Translations under genes and position numbers: made by a program
Shown: positions 1 to 8,437 of the stretch, in pieces
How positions within the stretch are numbered: the stretch's first letter is position 1
How the letters are laid out: every line of letters starts with the position of its first letter
The notes under the pieces: generated by a model
What the model was told of the DNA's origin: nothing
What the model saw: only the letters and a program-made list of their open reading frames with translations
Database searches by the model: none
Source of the DNA: a virus
Length of the DNA: 43,595 nucleotides
Direction: 5' to 3' (one strand)
Virus record (IMG/VR): IMGVR_UViG_3300030380_002811
Location: 1-43,595 of that record

Positions 1-1
1 A

Positions 2-37
2 AGTACTACAGGTACTATAACAGTGAGTATTACATAA
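2..37 (+). CDS. 3' end of an upstream structural gene (partial)
   Basis: An open frame enters from the left edge and stops at TAA 35-37, reading STTGTITVSIT before the stop. The TAA overlaps the ATG of the next gene by one base (TAATG), the tight coupling seen elsewhere in this window. The Thr/Val/Ile-rich end resembles the beta-strand C-terminus of a virion protein, and a capsid-region gene is expected before an adaptor gene. Only eleven residues are visible, so identity cannot be assigned. Confidence 0.4.
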   Translation, partial: STTGTITVSIT

Positions 38-687
38 TGGCCATAACACATTCAGATTTTTTAACACAAGTAAGAAACTACACTGAAGTAGATAGTAATG
101 TTTTAACTGATTCTATTATTGATGGTTTTATTAGAGCAACAGAGTTGAATGTTGCAGGCCAAGTAGACTATGATGATTTAAGAAAATACTCAACTTCTAC
201 ATTTACGTCAGGAAACAGATATGTTTCATTACCTGCAGATTGTATGATTATCAGATCGATACAAGTAATAAATGGTTCTGATAGAACTTTTTTAGAACGT
301 AGAGACACTAGTTTTATATCTGAATACAACAGCGGTGGTACTACAGGAGAACCTAAATTTTGGGCAAATTGGGATGATTTTAATGTATTAGTAGCACCAA
401 CTCCTAATTCAGCTTACACAATTCAAATTAATTTTATTAAAGATCCTCCACATTTTAATAGTTCAACAAACACTTTTTTATCTACTTATCAAGAACCTAT
501 GTTATTACATGGTGTCTTAACAGAAGCTTTTTCTTATCTTAAAGGACCTCAGGATCTTTACACGTTGTATAAAAGCAAGTATGATGAAGAGATACAGAAT
601 TTTGCCCTTCAACAAATGGGTAGAAGAAGACGAGGAGAATACGATAGTGGGGTACCTAGAGTTAAGATACCTTCACCATCACCATAA
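37..687 (+). CDS. Head-tail adaptor-like virion protein
   Basis: This 216-residue protein begins MAITHSDFLTQVRNYTEVD, an N-terminus shared with small adaptor proteins of marine short-tailed phages. It has helical ends around a beta-rich centre (YVSLPADCMIIRSIQV, then YTIQINFIKDPPHF) and a basic end (QMGRRRRGEYD). Proteins with this layout form the ring below the portal that connects head and tail. The start overlaps the stop of the preceding gene, suggesting coupled translation. Position ahead of the fibre genes fits the role. The assignment rests on recognised sequence style and gene order, not on a catalytic motif. Confidence 0.6.
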   Translation: MAITHSDFLTQVRNYTEVDSNVLTDSIIDGFIRATELNVAGQVDYDDLRKYSTSTFTSGNRYVSLPADCMIIRSIQVINGSDRTFLERRDTSFISEYNSGGTTGEPKFWANWDDFNVLVAPTPNSAYTIQINFIKDPPHFNSSTNTFLSTYQEPMLLHGVLTEAFSYLKGPQDLYTLYKSKYDEEIQNFALQQMGRRRRGEYDSGVPRVKIPSPSP

Positions 688-708
688 AATTAATAAGGAG
701 AATAAACT

Positions 709-1179
709 ATGGCAATAACAACAAACGCAATTTGTGATTCTTTTAAAAAAGAATTACTAAAAGGATCTCACGACTTTGATACTTCAGGGGACGGTGGAGA
801 TACATTTAAATTAGCTATGTACACAAACGCAGCGACACTAGGTAAATCAACTACAAGCTACTCTACTAATCCAGGAGGTGGCTCTAATACTGAGGTAACT
901 TCATCTGGATATACAGCAGGTGGGGGATCTCTTGTCAACCAAGGGGTAAAAGTTTCATCTTCAGTAGCAATTACTGATTTTGCTGACTTATCTTTTACTG
1001 GAGTTACTTTAACTGCAAGAGGAGCTTTAATTTACAACACTCAAACTAATGGTGGTTCAAATACTACTGACGCAGTTTGTGTATTAGATTTTGGTGGAGA
1101 CAAGACTGCAACATCTGGAACATTTACAATCCAGTTCCCTGCGTTCACTACATCTGCTGCAATCTTGAGAATTGCATAA
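709..1179 (+). CDS. Small virion protein, decoration or fibre-like (hypothetical)
   Basis: This 156-residue protein is rich in Gly, Ser, Thr and Ala, with no cysteine cluster or catalytic motif. Alternating small and hydrophobic residues (SYSTNPGGGSNTEVTSSGYT, then DLSFTGVTLTARGALIYN) suggest an all-beta fold of the type found in capsid decoration or head-fibre proteins. It has a good ribosome site (AAGGAG) nine bases before the ATG. It sits between the adaptor and a long fibre gene, so a virion surface role is likely, but I do not recognise a named family. Confidence 0.55.
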   Translation: MAITTNAICDSFKKELLKGSHDFDTSGDGGDTFKLAMYTNAATLGKSTTSYSTNPGGGSNTEVTSSGYTAGGGSLVNQGVKVSSSVAITDFADLSFTGVTLTARGALIYNTQTNGGSNTTDAVCVLDFGGDKTATSGTFTIQFPAFTTSAAILRIA

Positions 1180-1194
1180 TAAAAAGGAGTAACC

Positions 1195-2937
1195 ATGGCT
1201 TTAGTAGTAAATGATAGAGTAAAAGAAACTTCAACAACAACAGGCACAGGAACCTTTGATTTAGCAGGAGCTGTATCTGGTTTTGAAACATTTGTTGCAG
1301 GAATTGGTAATTCTAACACTACTTACTATGCCATAACAAACTCAAACGGAGAGTTTGAGGTTGGTTTAGGTACTGTAACAGATGCGGGAACTGACACTTT
1401 AGCGAGGAATACAATTATCTCATCATCTAACAGTGATGCTGCAGTAAACTTTTCTGCAGGTACTAAAGATGTATTTTGTACTCTTCCTGCATCTAAAGCA
1501 GTTATTGAAGACGCAAGTAATCATGTAACTTTACCACATGATTTATTTGTTGAGGGTGGTCTTATTGATCTTAAAAATGATGGCGGTGCTGTATCACAGA
1601 TTAAATTTTATTGTGAGTCTAGTAACGCTCACGCACAGACACTTATTGGTGCACCACACTCAGTAGCTGCAACAAATACCTTAACGCTACCCGGTGGAAC
1701 CACAATAGGAAACAGTGCTGCAACTCTTGTATCTGATATAGGAACACAAACTTTAACAAACAAAACTTTAACAAGTGCAGTATTAAATAGCACAATAAGT
1801 GGAACTTCAATTAAAGATGAAGATAACATGGCATCTGACAGTGCCAGTCACTTAGCAACACAGCAATCAATTAAAGCATACGTAGATACACAAGTAGCTA
1901 CAGTTCCAGTAGGAGATATTACTTCAGTTGTAGCTGGTACAAACTTAACAGGTGGTGGAACATCAGGAGATGTTACATTAAATTTAGCTGACGCTTCTAC
2001 GTCTGCCAAAGGTGCTGCATCATTTAGTTCCGATAACTTTGCTGCTAGTTCTGGAGCAATAACAATTAAAGATGCTGGTGTAGCCACAGCCGAATTACAA
2101 GATAATGCAGTTACGACTGCAAAAATTACTGATTCTAATGTGACGACAGCCAAGATAGCAGATTCTAATGTGACGCTTGCCAAAATGGCTGCAAACAGTA
2201 TCGACAGTAATCAATATGTTGACGGTTCAATAGACACAGCCCACATTGCAAATGATCAAATTACGAATGCTTTAATGGCAGACGATGCTATAGACACAGC
2301 TCAGATTGCTGACAATGCTGTTTCATTAGCCAAAATGGCATCAGGTACAGATGGTAATATTATTTCTTATGACGCTTCAGGAAATCCAGTTGCAATAGCA
2401 ACAGGTAGTGCTGGACAAGTTTTAACTTCAGCAGGAGCTGGGGCACAGCCATCTTTTCAAACACCTACGGTTGGAGATATTACTTCAGTTGTAGCAGGCG
2501 ATGGTTTAACAGGTGGTGGAACATCAGGTGATGTAACTTTAAATGTTGGAGCAGGTACAGGTATTGATGTAGCTGCAGATGCAATTTCTGTAGACGTGTC
2601 TGACTTTATGACAAACGGATCTAACAACAGAGTTGTTACAGCAACTGGGACTGACGCACAAAATGCTGAAGCTAATATGACTTTTGATGGATCTACACTA
2701 ACAGTAACTGGAGATATTGTTCCAGGAGCTAACGATAGTCATGATCTTGGAGCATCTGGAAATGTTTGGCAACATGTATATACTGGTGACTTACATTTAA
2801 GTAATGAAGCGAAAGCTGAAGGTAATGCTGTTGATGGTACAAAAGGTAATTGGACTATTCAAGAGGGTGAAGAACATTTATTTATTTTAAATAATAAAAA
2901 TGGTAAAAAATATAGATTTAAACTAGAAGAGATGTAA
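1195..2937 (+). CDS. Tail-fibre-like protein with repeated beta motifs
   Basis: This 580-residue protein shows fibre hallmarks. Two copies of a DITSVVAG-GLTGGGTSGDV unit sit near residues 240-263 and 427-450. Between them is a tandem run of short units (DSNVTTAKIADSNVTLAKMA and similar). QTLTNKTLTSAVLNSTISGT near residue 185 is a common phage fibre stem motif. The last about 75 residues form a compact module (PGANDSHDLG ... GNVWQHVYTGDLHL ... KKYRFKLEEM) that recurs in the gene at 4082. It probably trimerises and contacts the host surface. The start has an AAAAAGGAGT ribosome site, and the stop overlaps the next ATG. Confidence 0.75.
   Translation: MALVVNDRVKETSTTTGTGTFDLAGAVSGFETFVAGIGNSNTTYYAITNSNGEFEVGLGTVTDAGTDTLARNTIISSSNSDAAVNFSAGTKDVFCTLPASKAVIEDASNHVTLPHDLFVEGGLIDLKNDGGAVSQIKFYCESSNAHAQTLIGAPHSVAATNTLTLPGGTTIGNSAATLVSDIGTQTLTNKTLTSAVLNSTISGTSIKDEDNMASDSASHLATQQSIKAYVDTQVATVPVGDITSVVAGTNLTGGGTSGDVTLNLADASTSAKGAASFSSDNFAASSGAITIKDAGVATAELQDNAVTTAKITDSNVTTAKIADSNVTLAKMAANSIDSNQYVDGSIDTAHIANDQITNALMADDAIDTAQIADNAVSLAKMASGTDGNIISYDASGNPVAIATGSAGQVLTSAGAGAQPSFQTPTVGDITSVVAGDGLTGGGTSGDVTLNVGAGTGIDVAADAISVDVSDFMTNGSNNRVVTATGTDAQNAEANMTFDGSTLTVTGDIVPGANDSHDLGASGNVWQHVYTGDLHLSNEAKAEGNAVDGTKGNWTIQEGEEHLFILNNKNGKKYRFKLEEM
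1912..2545 (+). repeat. Direct repeat pair within fibre gene
   Basis: Two near-identical stretches of about 70 bases, at 1912-1984 and 2473-2545, both begin GGAGATATTACTTCAGTTG and encode the D-I-T-S-V-V-A-G ... T-G-G-G-T-S-G-D-V unit. They are 561 bases apart and in the same frame, so recombination between them would delete an in-frame part of the fibre. A second, tandem repeat (GATTCTAATGTGACG) lies at about 2129-2176. Confidence 0.85.
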
Positions 2938-3149
2938 TGATTTTTAATTTTGACTCAAAACAATATGATAGTGAGAAGTTGTCTGAAAAAGGTAAGTTGT
3001 ATTTACAAAAAATACAAAGCGTTGTTTCTAAAAAAAGTCAATTAAGTTTTGAATATAATGATTTAGAAATTATACAAAAACACTACTCTGATCTGCTTAC
3101 TAAAGAATTACCATTACCAGAAAAGGTAGAAGAAAAAAAAGAGGCCTAA
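2937..3149 (+). CDS. Small acidic hypothetical protein (DUF6447-like)
   Basis: This 70-residue protein begins MIFNFDSKQYDSEKLSEKGK, followed by a helix (LYLQKIQSVVSKKSQLSFEY), and ends in a charged PLPEKVEEKKEA tail. The F-D-x-K-x-Y-D-x-E-x-L-S opening resembles small phage proteins grouped as DUF6447 that sit beside structural genes; I recall this only approximately. It overlaps the fibre stop by one base and is probably co-translated with it. It may be a fibre chaperone or minor virion component. Function is unknown. Confidence 0.6.
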   Translation: MIFNFDSKQYDSEKLSEKGKLYLQKIQSVVSKKSQLSFEYNDLEIIQKHYSDLLTKELPLPEKVEEKKEA

Positions 3150-3152
3150 CAC

Positions 3153-4064
3153 ATGGCTTTTGGAATAACCGCATATTCTGAAGCGGCCTTTGCATCAGAA
3201 TCAAATGATGTATTTGCTTATCCACAAGGAAGTGTTCTTACAGGTTCAGTAGGAAACGCTGGAACACCAGGAACTGCTAATATAGATGTTACGGGTAGTC
3301 AAGCTACAATTACAAATGCAGGTGCTGTTGCAGGTTCTTCAGTGCAGTTTTCTGTGTCCGGTGTACAACTTACTTCATCCATTGGAGAAGAAACTATTGA
3401 TATTGGTGTAACAATTTCAGGACAAGAATTATCTATAAGTAATAAAGAGTTCACACAAGATACCTTAACTGCTTTTGGTCAAGCACCTTTTTCCACATTA
3501 AGTCCTAGCACAATTGAAGTACCGATTGTAGATGTTGCCACAACAACTGGTGGAGATATTGGTGACTTTGGAATGACCGCAACTCTAGGATCTTTTTCAG
3601 TTTCAGCTAATGGAAATGTTTCAGTAGTTGTTACAGAGCATACAATGAACTCTTCTGTAGGAAGTGTTTCTGTGACTGGAATAGGTAATGTTTCAGTATC
3701 AGGAAATCAAATAACTTCTTCAATAGGTTCAGAATCAGCTTCTGCAAGTTTCACTGCTGAAGTAACAGGTTCTCAGTTAACAATGTCTATAGGGGAAGAA
3801 ACTCCTGCAGGAAATGCTGATGCTTCTATAACCGGTATTCAATTAACAAGTTCTATAGGAACTGCAACACAAGCAACAGTTTACGATGTTACAGGAATAC
3901 AGATGGCCTCATCTATTGGTTCGGTAACAATTACAGGTACTGCAGTTGTAATACCTACAGGAATACAGTTACAATCTAATACAGGAACTCCAAATGTTAC
4001 ACCATGGAATGAAATAGATTTAGGCGTTTCAAACGTTTGGACAGAGGTTGATAGAGCAGCATAA
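3153..4064 (+). CDS. Repetitive beta-rich virion protein
   Basis: This 303-residue protein is built from about ten imperfect copies of a short unit such as VTGIQLTSSIGTAT (also VSGVQLTSSIGEET, VTGSQLTMSIGEET). Each has the pattern hydrophobic-T/S-G-x-Q-L-T-S-S-I-G and presumably forms one strand or coil of a beta-solenoid or fibrous stalk. It ends in an aromatic cap (ITPWNEIDLGVSNVWTEVD-like). No enzyme motif is visible. Its place between two fibre-type genes suggests part of the tail fibre or a virion surface protein. The start is three bases after the previous stop. Confidence 0.6.
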   Translation: MAFGITAYSEAAFASESNDVFAYPQGSVLTGSVGNAGTPGTANIDVTGSQATITNAGAVAGSSVQFSVSGVQLTSSIGEETIDIGVTISGQELSISNKEFTQDTLTAFGQAPFSTLSPSTIEVPIVDVATTTGGDIGDFGMTATLGSFSVSANGNVSVVVTEHTMNSSVGSVSVTGIGNVSVSGNQITSSIGSESASASFTAEVTGSQLTMSIGEETPAGNADASITGIQLTSSIGTATQATVYDVTGIQMASSIGSVTITGTAVVIPTGIQLQSNTGTPNVTPWNEIDLGVSNVWTEVDRAA

Positions 4065-4081
4065 AAAGGATATAATAAATT

Positions 4082-4765
4082 ATGGCATCAAGTTACACAG
4101 ATTTAGGAGTAGAATTAATCACTACTGGTGAGAAAGCTGGTTTGTGGGGACAAATTACAAATACAAATCTTCAGATTATGGAACAGGAGTCTGGAGGATT
4201 TTTAGCCAAATCAATTGCTGGTGGTGCACAAACAACTGCTTTAGGTATTACTGATGGAGCAACAACAGGGTCTGATGCTAGAAATGCAATCATAGAACTT
4301 ACAGGAACTATAACAGGAAATCAGATAGTTACTGTTCCAGATTCTATTGAAAAAAATTATGTTATATTTAATAATACTTCAGGAGCTCATACAGTTCAAT
4401 TTAAAACAGTATCAGGAACTGGTCCAACATTTTCAACTACAAACAAATCAACAAAAATACTTTATTCAAATGGAACTAATATTATTGATGTTACTGCAAA
4501 TTTAGGAGATTTAGCAGTAGGTTCTGTTACTGCTACAGGGCATGTTTTACCTGGAGCCAATGATACTTACGATTTAGGCGCTGTAGGAAATGTATGGAGA
4601 CATGTATACACAGGAGATTTACACCTAAATAATGAGCATAAAACTGAAGGTAATATAGTAGACGGATCTAAAGGTAGTTGGACTTTACAGGAAGGCGCTA
4701 AAGATATATACTTGATTAATAATAAATCTAATGAAAAATTTAGATTGAAGCTAGAAAAAATTTAA
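4082..4765 (+). CDS. Tail-fibre-like protein sharing a C-terminal module with the 1195 gene
   Basis: This 227-residue protein has an N-terminal part with MASSYTDLGVELITTGEKAG and W-G-Q-x-T-N-x-N, a pattern found in marine phage fibre or baseplate-associated proteins. Its C-terminal half (from about residue 152) repeats the end of the fibre encoded at 1195: PGANDTYDLGAVGNVWRHVY, TGDLHLNNEHKTEGN and FRLKLEKI. The two copies differ at many positions, so this is an old or fast-evolving duplication rather than an assembly artefact. It is probably a second fibre or fibre-tip component. Confidence 0.65.
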   Translation: MASSYTDLGVELITTGEKAGLWGQITNTNLQIMEQESGGFLAKSIAGGAQTTALGITDGATTGSDARNAIIELTGTITGNQIVTVPDSIEKNYVIFNNTSGAHTVQFKTVSGTGPTFSTTNKSTKILYSNGTNIIDVTANLGDLAVGSVTATGHVLPGANDTYDLGAVGNVWRHVYTGDLHLNNEHKTEGNIVDGSKGSWTLQEGAKDIYLINNKSNEKFRLKLEKI

Positions 4766-4775
4766 AGGAGATACT

Positions 4776-5528
4776 ATGGGTATTATTTCAAATGGAGATA
4801 CAGTAATTGATAATGGTGCTATTTCAGCTAATGAAGTAGATACTACTCAAATTAATAATGATGCTGTAACTGCTGATAAAATAGCAAACACTGCAGTAAC
4901 TGCAGGTTCTTACACAACAGCTGACATTACCGTTGACGCTCAAGGCAGAGTTACTGCCGCTTCATCTGGACAAGCTGGTGGTGGAAATATGATTTTTAGT
5001 TTTTATGCTACTAGTAGTGGTAACTATGCCTCTCCTGCTAATACAAACAAAGCACAAGTATATATACAAGGCGGAGGCGGAGGTGGTGCTGGTGCAAACC
5101 AACAAAGTGCGGCTGGACCGGGTGGAGCCGGAGGCTACGGAGTTTTTGGAATAGCTGTATCGCCTAGCACAACTTATCCTTACACGATTGGAAATGGTGG
5201 AAACGGTGGAAATGGATCCACTAACTCATCTAATCCAGGGAACCCCGGAAACGCAACTACTTTTCATACCTTAGCAACTTCAAACGGAGGTGGCGGAAGA
5301 GCTGCTGTACCTTACAGTAGTAGTGCAGGACCAGGTACTCCCGGTAACGTTCCAGGTGGTGTACCTTTTGGACCTATTGGATACCCAACTACTCCATCTC
5401 AAGGACAAAGAAATTTTTATGGTATTCCAGCTAGAGGTGAAGGTGGAAACGCTGGAGCTACTCCAAGAGGATCAGGTGGAACTGGTCAAGCTGGTGGTAT
5501 ATTTTTATTTGATAACAGTCACTCATAG
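4776..5528 (+). CDS. Glycine-rich fibre tip protein
   Basis: This 250-residue protein begins with a stem-like segment (DNGAISANEVDTTQINNDAV, then TADITVDAQGRVTAAS) typical of phage fibres. After residue 95 it becomes very rich in Gly, Asn, Ala and Pro (QGGGGGGAGANQQ, AAGPGGAGGYGVFG, NGGNGGNGST, NPGNPGNATT). Such low-complexity glycine-rich tips form tight loop bundles in adhesins of other phages. Pro-Gly pairs make it a conceivable substrate for the prolyl-hydroxylase-like enzymes nearby, which is only inference. Strong AAAGGAG ribosome site. A long alternative frame at 5290-5562 is a shadow caused by its composition. Confidence 0.65.
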   Translation: MGIISNGDTVIDNGAISANEVDTTQINNDAVTADKIANTAVTAGSYTTADITVDAQGRVTAASSGQAGGGNMIFSFYATSSGNYASPANTNKAQVYIQGGGGGGAGANQQSAAGPGGAGGYGVFGIAVSPSTTYPYTIGNGGNGGNGSTNSSNPGNPGNATTFHTLATSNGGGGRAAVPYSSSAGPGTPGNVPGGVPFGPIGYPTTPSQGQRNFYGIPARGEGGNAGATPRGSGGTGQAGGIFLFDNSHS

Positions 5529-5536
5529 GAAAAATT

Positions 5537-5971
5537 ATGGCATATATTATAACTGCAGATGAAACAAAAACAAACGTATCAGGAATAGCAAGAGATGCAT
5601 CTGCTAGAGATAACATGGAAATGTCAGCACCATGTGTTGCTCACGAAATAAGTGAGGCTGATTTTAATAATTTAAAAAATGGCACTAAAAGAGTAAGTGA
5701 TCATGACGGCACTAATTTTGTTTATGTAGATATGATAACAGAATTTGAAGAGGAAAATGATTTAACTAATTATCTTGTTATAGTTAGTAACGCTATAAGT
5801 GAAATTATTAAAAAATATCCAGAACATCCAGACATGACAATTTGGACAACTTACAAAGATTTAATAGATAACTTCGATAAATCAACAATAACCTTTCCTT
5901 TAGCTACAAGTTGGGAAAAATATTGTGAAGACAATTCAATAAGTTACTTTAACTTACTAGAACTACCTTAA
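5537..5971 (+). CDS. Hypothetical protein after glycine-rich fibre gene
   Basis: This 144-residue acidic protein has no recognised motif. The N-terminal third is polar (YIITADETKTNVSGIARDAS) and the rest helical (YLVIVSNAISEIIKKYPEHP). It follows the fibre tip gene by eight bases with a GGAAAAATT leader and closes the first structural block. Proteins in this place are often fibre-assembly chaperones or tip attachments, but nothing in the sequence proves that here. The downstream gap (5972-6012) carries a TATATT element and no clear ribosome site for the next gene. Confidence 0.55.
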   Translation: MAYIITADETKTNVSGIARDASARDNMEMSAPCVAHEISEADFNNLKNGTKRVSDHDGTNFVYVDMITEFEEENDLTNYLVIVSNAISEIIKKYPEHPDMTIWTTYKDLIDNFDKSTITFPLATSWEKYCEDNSISYFNLLELP

Positions 5972-6012
5972 TTTTACTTGATTGTTTAAAAGATATACTA
6001 TATTCATTTTTA

Positions 6013-6753
6013 ATGAATGAGAAAATAATTAGGTTTACTGCTCATAAAGATTATTTTAAACTTAACGAAGAATTACCAAAGGCAGTTAAATTAAATATAC
6101 CTGATTGGTTTAAAAAACTAGAACATAGTACAGAAGCAAAAACTGTTAAAGGTTGTATTCCTTTTTTACAGACTTTAACTTATGGTTACGTTTTTAGTTT
6201 ACCTCAAGATTTTATTTTAAAACATAACAGTTTTAGTAAAGACGAAATTAAAACTACTTTAATAGCTTCTATTGAAGAAGATTATGGTTACAATTTAAAC
6301 GTAAGAGATAGGCCAGAACAACATAGCACAGAGCAAATAAAAGGATCTCCTTATAGTAAAAAAAATTCTAATTTATTTGTCAATAAAATTTTAAATCCTT
6401 GGATTATTAAAACGCCTCCAGGATACTCATGTCTTTTTGTTTCTCCGTTAAATAATTCAGATGATAGGTTTTCCATAATACCTGGAATTGTAGATACAGA
6501 CACTTTTCCATTATACATTAATTTTCCATTTGTTGTAAACGGAGATAAGTATCCTGTTTTAGATACTGAATTAAAAAAAGGAACTCCTTATGTTCAGGTA
6601 ATTCCTTTTAAAAGAGATTCATGGAAAATGAATATAGGTGAAATAGAAGAGAATAGTAAAAATAACTTTTGGCTAAAAAAAGGCAAATATTTTTTACAGC
6701 ATTTACACAATTATAAAAATCTTTTTTGGAATAAAAAAACAACTTGGAAATAA
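6013..6753 (+). CDS. Conserved marine phage protein (DUF6065-like)
   Basis: This 246-residue protein opens EKIIRFTAHKDYFKLNEELP, followed by K-L-N-I-P-D-W-F-K-K-L, T-V-K-G-C-I-P-F-L-Q and Y-G-Y-V-F-S-L-P-Q-D. This resembles a family of about 230-250 residues frequent in cyanophages and other marine phages, which I associate with DUF6065. A later signature is PPGYSCLFVSPLNN. Its biochemical role is unknown, but members commonly sit next to 2OG/Fe(II) oxygenases, as here. No Shine-Dalgarno sequence is visible; a TATATT box at 5999-6004 lies so close that the mRNA could be nearly leaderless. Confidence 0.6.
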   Translation: MNEKIIRFTAHKDYFKLNEELPKAVKLNIPDWFKKLEHSTEAKTVKGCIPFLQTLTYGYVFSLPQDFILKHNSFSKDEIKTTLIASIEEDYGYNLNVRDRPEQHSTEQIKGSPYSKKNSNLFVNKILNPWIIKTPPGYSCLFVSPLNNSDDRFSIIPGIVDTDTFPLYINFPFVVNGDKYPVLDTELKKGTPYVQVIPFKRDSWKMNIGEIEENSKNNFWLKKGKYFLQHLHNYKNLFWNKKTTWK

Positions 6754-6754
6754 G

Positions 6755-7297
6755 ATGAAAATTAAAGCAGATATACTACCAGAAAATATTGAAAGCATTA
6801 AAAACAATAAAGTAACTTTTGTTAAAAATTTTGCTACTATAAAGAATATATATGACTTTAATTTATTGTTTTCTTTTTTAGAGAAATTAGACATACCAGT
6901 TAATCATAAAAAAAATAATTTTGAACCAGAAAAAGAAAAAGAATTTAATTTTTTAGAGAAAGTTTTTCAAATATCTAATGTACATTATTTTTTTCCAGAT
7001 TTTCAATTTTTAAAAAGTTTTTTAGAACAAGTTTTTAAATACCCTAATCATCCTAGAGATGGCTGTGAACTTTTTTTTGGTTTAAAAAGTATGGCGGGAA
7101 TAAGTCATGAAGACATAGAAGATGTTTTTATAATTGGTTTAGATGGTACTGTAGTGTATAAAGTATTTACAGAAGAAACAAAGCATTATGAAATTAATAA
7201 GGGAGACTTAATATATATACCAAAGGGTATTAGACATAAAGTAGTTGGGTTGTCACCAAGAATAACTCTTTCAGTAGGTTTTTATAATGAAAAATAA
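6755..7297 (+). CDS. Cupin/JmjC-like putative 2OG-Fe(II) hydroxylase
   Basis: This 180-residue protein has a C-terminal cupin core in JmjC/ROX style: GISHEDIEDVFIIGLDG gives H118 and D120 as metal ligands, VVYKVF is the next strand, and GDLIYIPKGIRHKVVGL gives H161. The S-x-H-x-D ... D-V-F ... G ... Y-K-V ... P-x-G-x-x-H order matches protein hydroxylases that use Fe(II) and 2-oxoglutarate, although it is short. The N-terminal 90 residues are unfamiliar. It overlaps the following oxygenase gene by 11 bases. A plain metal-binding cupin is the alternative. Confidence 0.65.
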   Translation: MKIKADILPENIESIKNNKVTFVKNFATIKNIYDFNLLFSFLEKLDIPVNHKKNNFEPEKEKEFNFLEKVFQISNVHYFFPDFQFLKSFLEQVFKYPNHPRDGCELFFGLKSMAGISHEDIEDVFIIGLDGTVVYKVFTEETKHYEINKGDLIYIPKGIRHKVVGLSPRITLSVGFYNEK

Positions 7298-7868
7298 ATT
7301 GTCCGATTATATTTGTATATACGATAATGTTTTTGGTAATAGAAAAAATGATATTTTAAATAGAGTAATAGCAAAAAATGTTTTTCCATTTAAGTCAGCT
7401 GCAGTTTTTGGAGAAAATTCTAATCAAGTAATAGATAAAAAAATTAGAGATACAGAAACATTTGCTTTAGATAATATTAATACAGAAAGTAATACTATAA
7501 TTCATTACACAAATCTTTTTTGTTCTTGTTTACATCATTATGTACAAATATATGCTAAAGATACTGGAACTACTTTAGATTGTACAGTAACTGATATGCA
7601 AGTTTTAAAATATAAAGTTGGAGGTTTTTATAGACAACATATTGATTCAGGGCACTTCTCTCCTAGAACATTAAGTTTTATTTATTTGGTTAATGATAAT
7701 TATGAAGGAGGGGAATTAATTATGGAGTTGCCAAAAATAAAAGAAACTATACCAATAGAAGTTAAAAAAGATAGGTTGATTGTTTGGCCTAGTAATTTTA
7801 TGTATCCACATAAAGTAAATCCAGTAAAGAAAGGAATAAAGTATTCGGTAGTAGCATGGGCATTATAG
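7287..7868 (+). CDS. 2OG-Fe(II) oxygenase, prolyl-4-hydroxylase-like
   Basis: This 193-residue protein has the double-stranded beta-helix signature. YKVGGFYRQHIDSG supplies H118 and D120, FIYLVNDNYEGGELIM is the usual middle strand pair, and WPSNFMYPHKVNPV supplies H175. K185 in the last strand (GIKYSVVAW) is placed to bind 2-oxoglutarate as in prolyl 4-hydroxylases. It would couple decarboxylation of 2-oxoglutarate to hydroxylation of a protein or other substrate. The gene overlaps both neighbours, which are also oxygenase-like, so the three probably act as a set. Confidence 0.85.
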   Translation: MKNKLSDYICIYDNVFGNRKNDILNRVIAKNVFPFKSAAVFGENSNQVIDKKIRDTETFALDNINTESNTIIHYTNLFCSCLHHYVQIYAKDTGTTLDCTVTDMQVLKYKVGGFYRQHIDSGHFSPRTLSFIYLVNDNYEGGELIMELPKIKETIPIEVKKDRLIVWPSNFMYPHKVNPVKKGIKYSVVAWAL

Positions 7869-8437
7869 GTAAAGATTTTAAATATATAAAAGTAGAAAAT
7901 TTTATTGATGATAGTGTAATAAAAGTTTTAGAGACTTATACTAATATGAAACATAGATTTAATCTAAAACCTTTTTATCAAGAACATGAACAAAATAATT
8001 TTGAAACAGGTTTCTATTCAGACATGATGATGGAATCAATTATGTTAAATAAAAAATCTCATGTAGAAAAAATAACCGGTAAAGAATTACTTCCGACTTA
8101 TTCTTATTGGAGACTGTATACAAATTTAGGAACCTTACCAAAACATAATGATAGAGAATCTTGTGAAATATCTGTATCATTTAACATATCGAATAAAGGA
8201 GAACCCTGGCCAATATACATGGATGGAAAACCTTGTTACACTAAACCAGGTGATGCTGTTGTATATTTAGGTGAAAAGGTTCGTCATGAAAGAAAAGAAT
8301 TAAACGGAGATTACTGTACACAATGCTTTATACATTATGTAGACAAAAACGGTCCTTATACTGATTGGGCTATAGATAAAAGACCTTTCTATGGTTTAAA
8401 CAGACAACAACATGCACAAGTGAAAATAAATAAATGA
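7856..8437 (+). CDS. 2OG-Fe(II) oxygenase-like protein
   Basis: This 193-residue protein carries TLPKHNDRESCEISVSFN with H97 and D99. P-W-P-I-Y-M-D, P-G-D-A-V-V-Y and VRHERKEL (H144) follow in the order expected for an Fe(II)/2-oxoglutarate fold. The C-terminal HYVDKNGPYTDWAID resembles phage members of this superfamily. The distal Arg or Lys that binds 2-oxoglutarate is not obvious. The start overlaps the previous stop by 13 bases. The substrate is unknown; the setting beside fibre genes and two other hydroxylase-like proteins favours a virion or host-surface target. Confidence 0.7.
   Translation: MGIIGKDFKYIKVENFIDDSVIKVLETYTNMKHRFNLKPFYQEHEQNNFETGFYSDMMMESIMLNKKSHVEKITGKELLPTYSYWRLYTNLGTLPKHNDRESCEISVSFNISNKGEPWPIYMDGKPCYTKPGDAVVYLGEKVRHERKELNGDYCTQCFIHYVDKNGPYTDWAIDKRPFYGLNRQQHAQVKINK

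Noticed and set aside
1041-2183. Minus-strand open frames opposite the fibre genes (1041-1319, 1629-1829, 1848-2183)
   Set aside because: They are mirror frames of low-complexity Ala/Thr-rich coding sequence, without ribosome sites or sensible protein composition.
2101-2340. CRISPR-like array
   Set aside because: The spaced short repeats are in-frame fibre repeats with no uniform repeat/spacer lengths and no cas genes.
5290-5562. Alternative plus-strand frame across the end of the glycine-rich fibre gene
   Set aside because: GGT/GGA-rich codons read out of frame give a Val/Leu-rich frame; no ribosome site, and it bridges a real stop and start.
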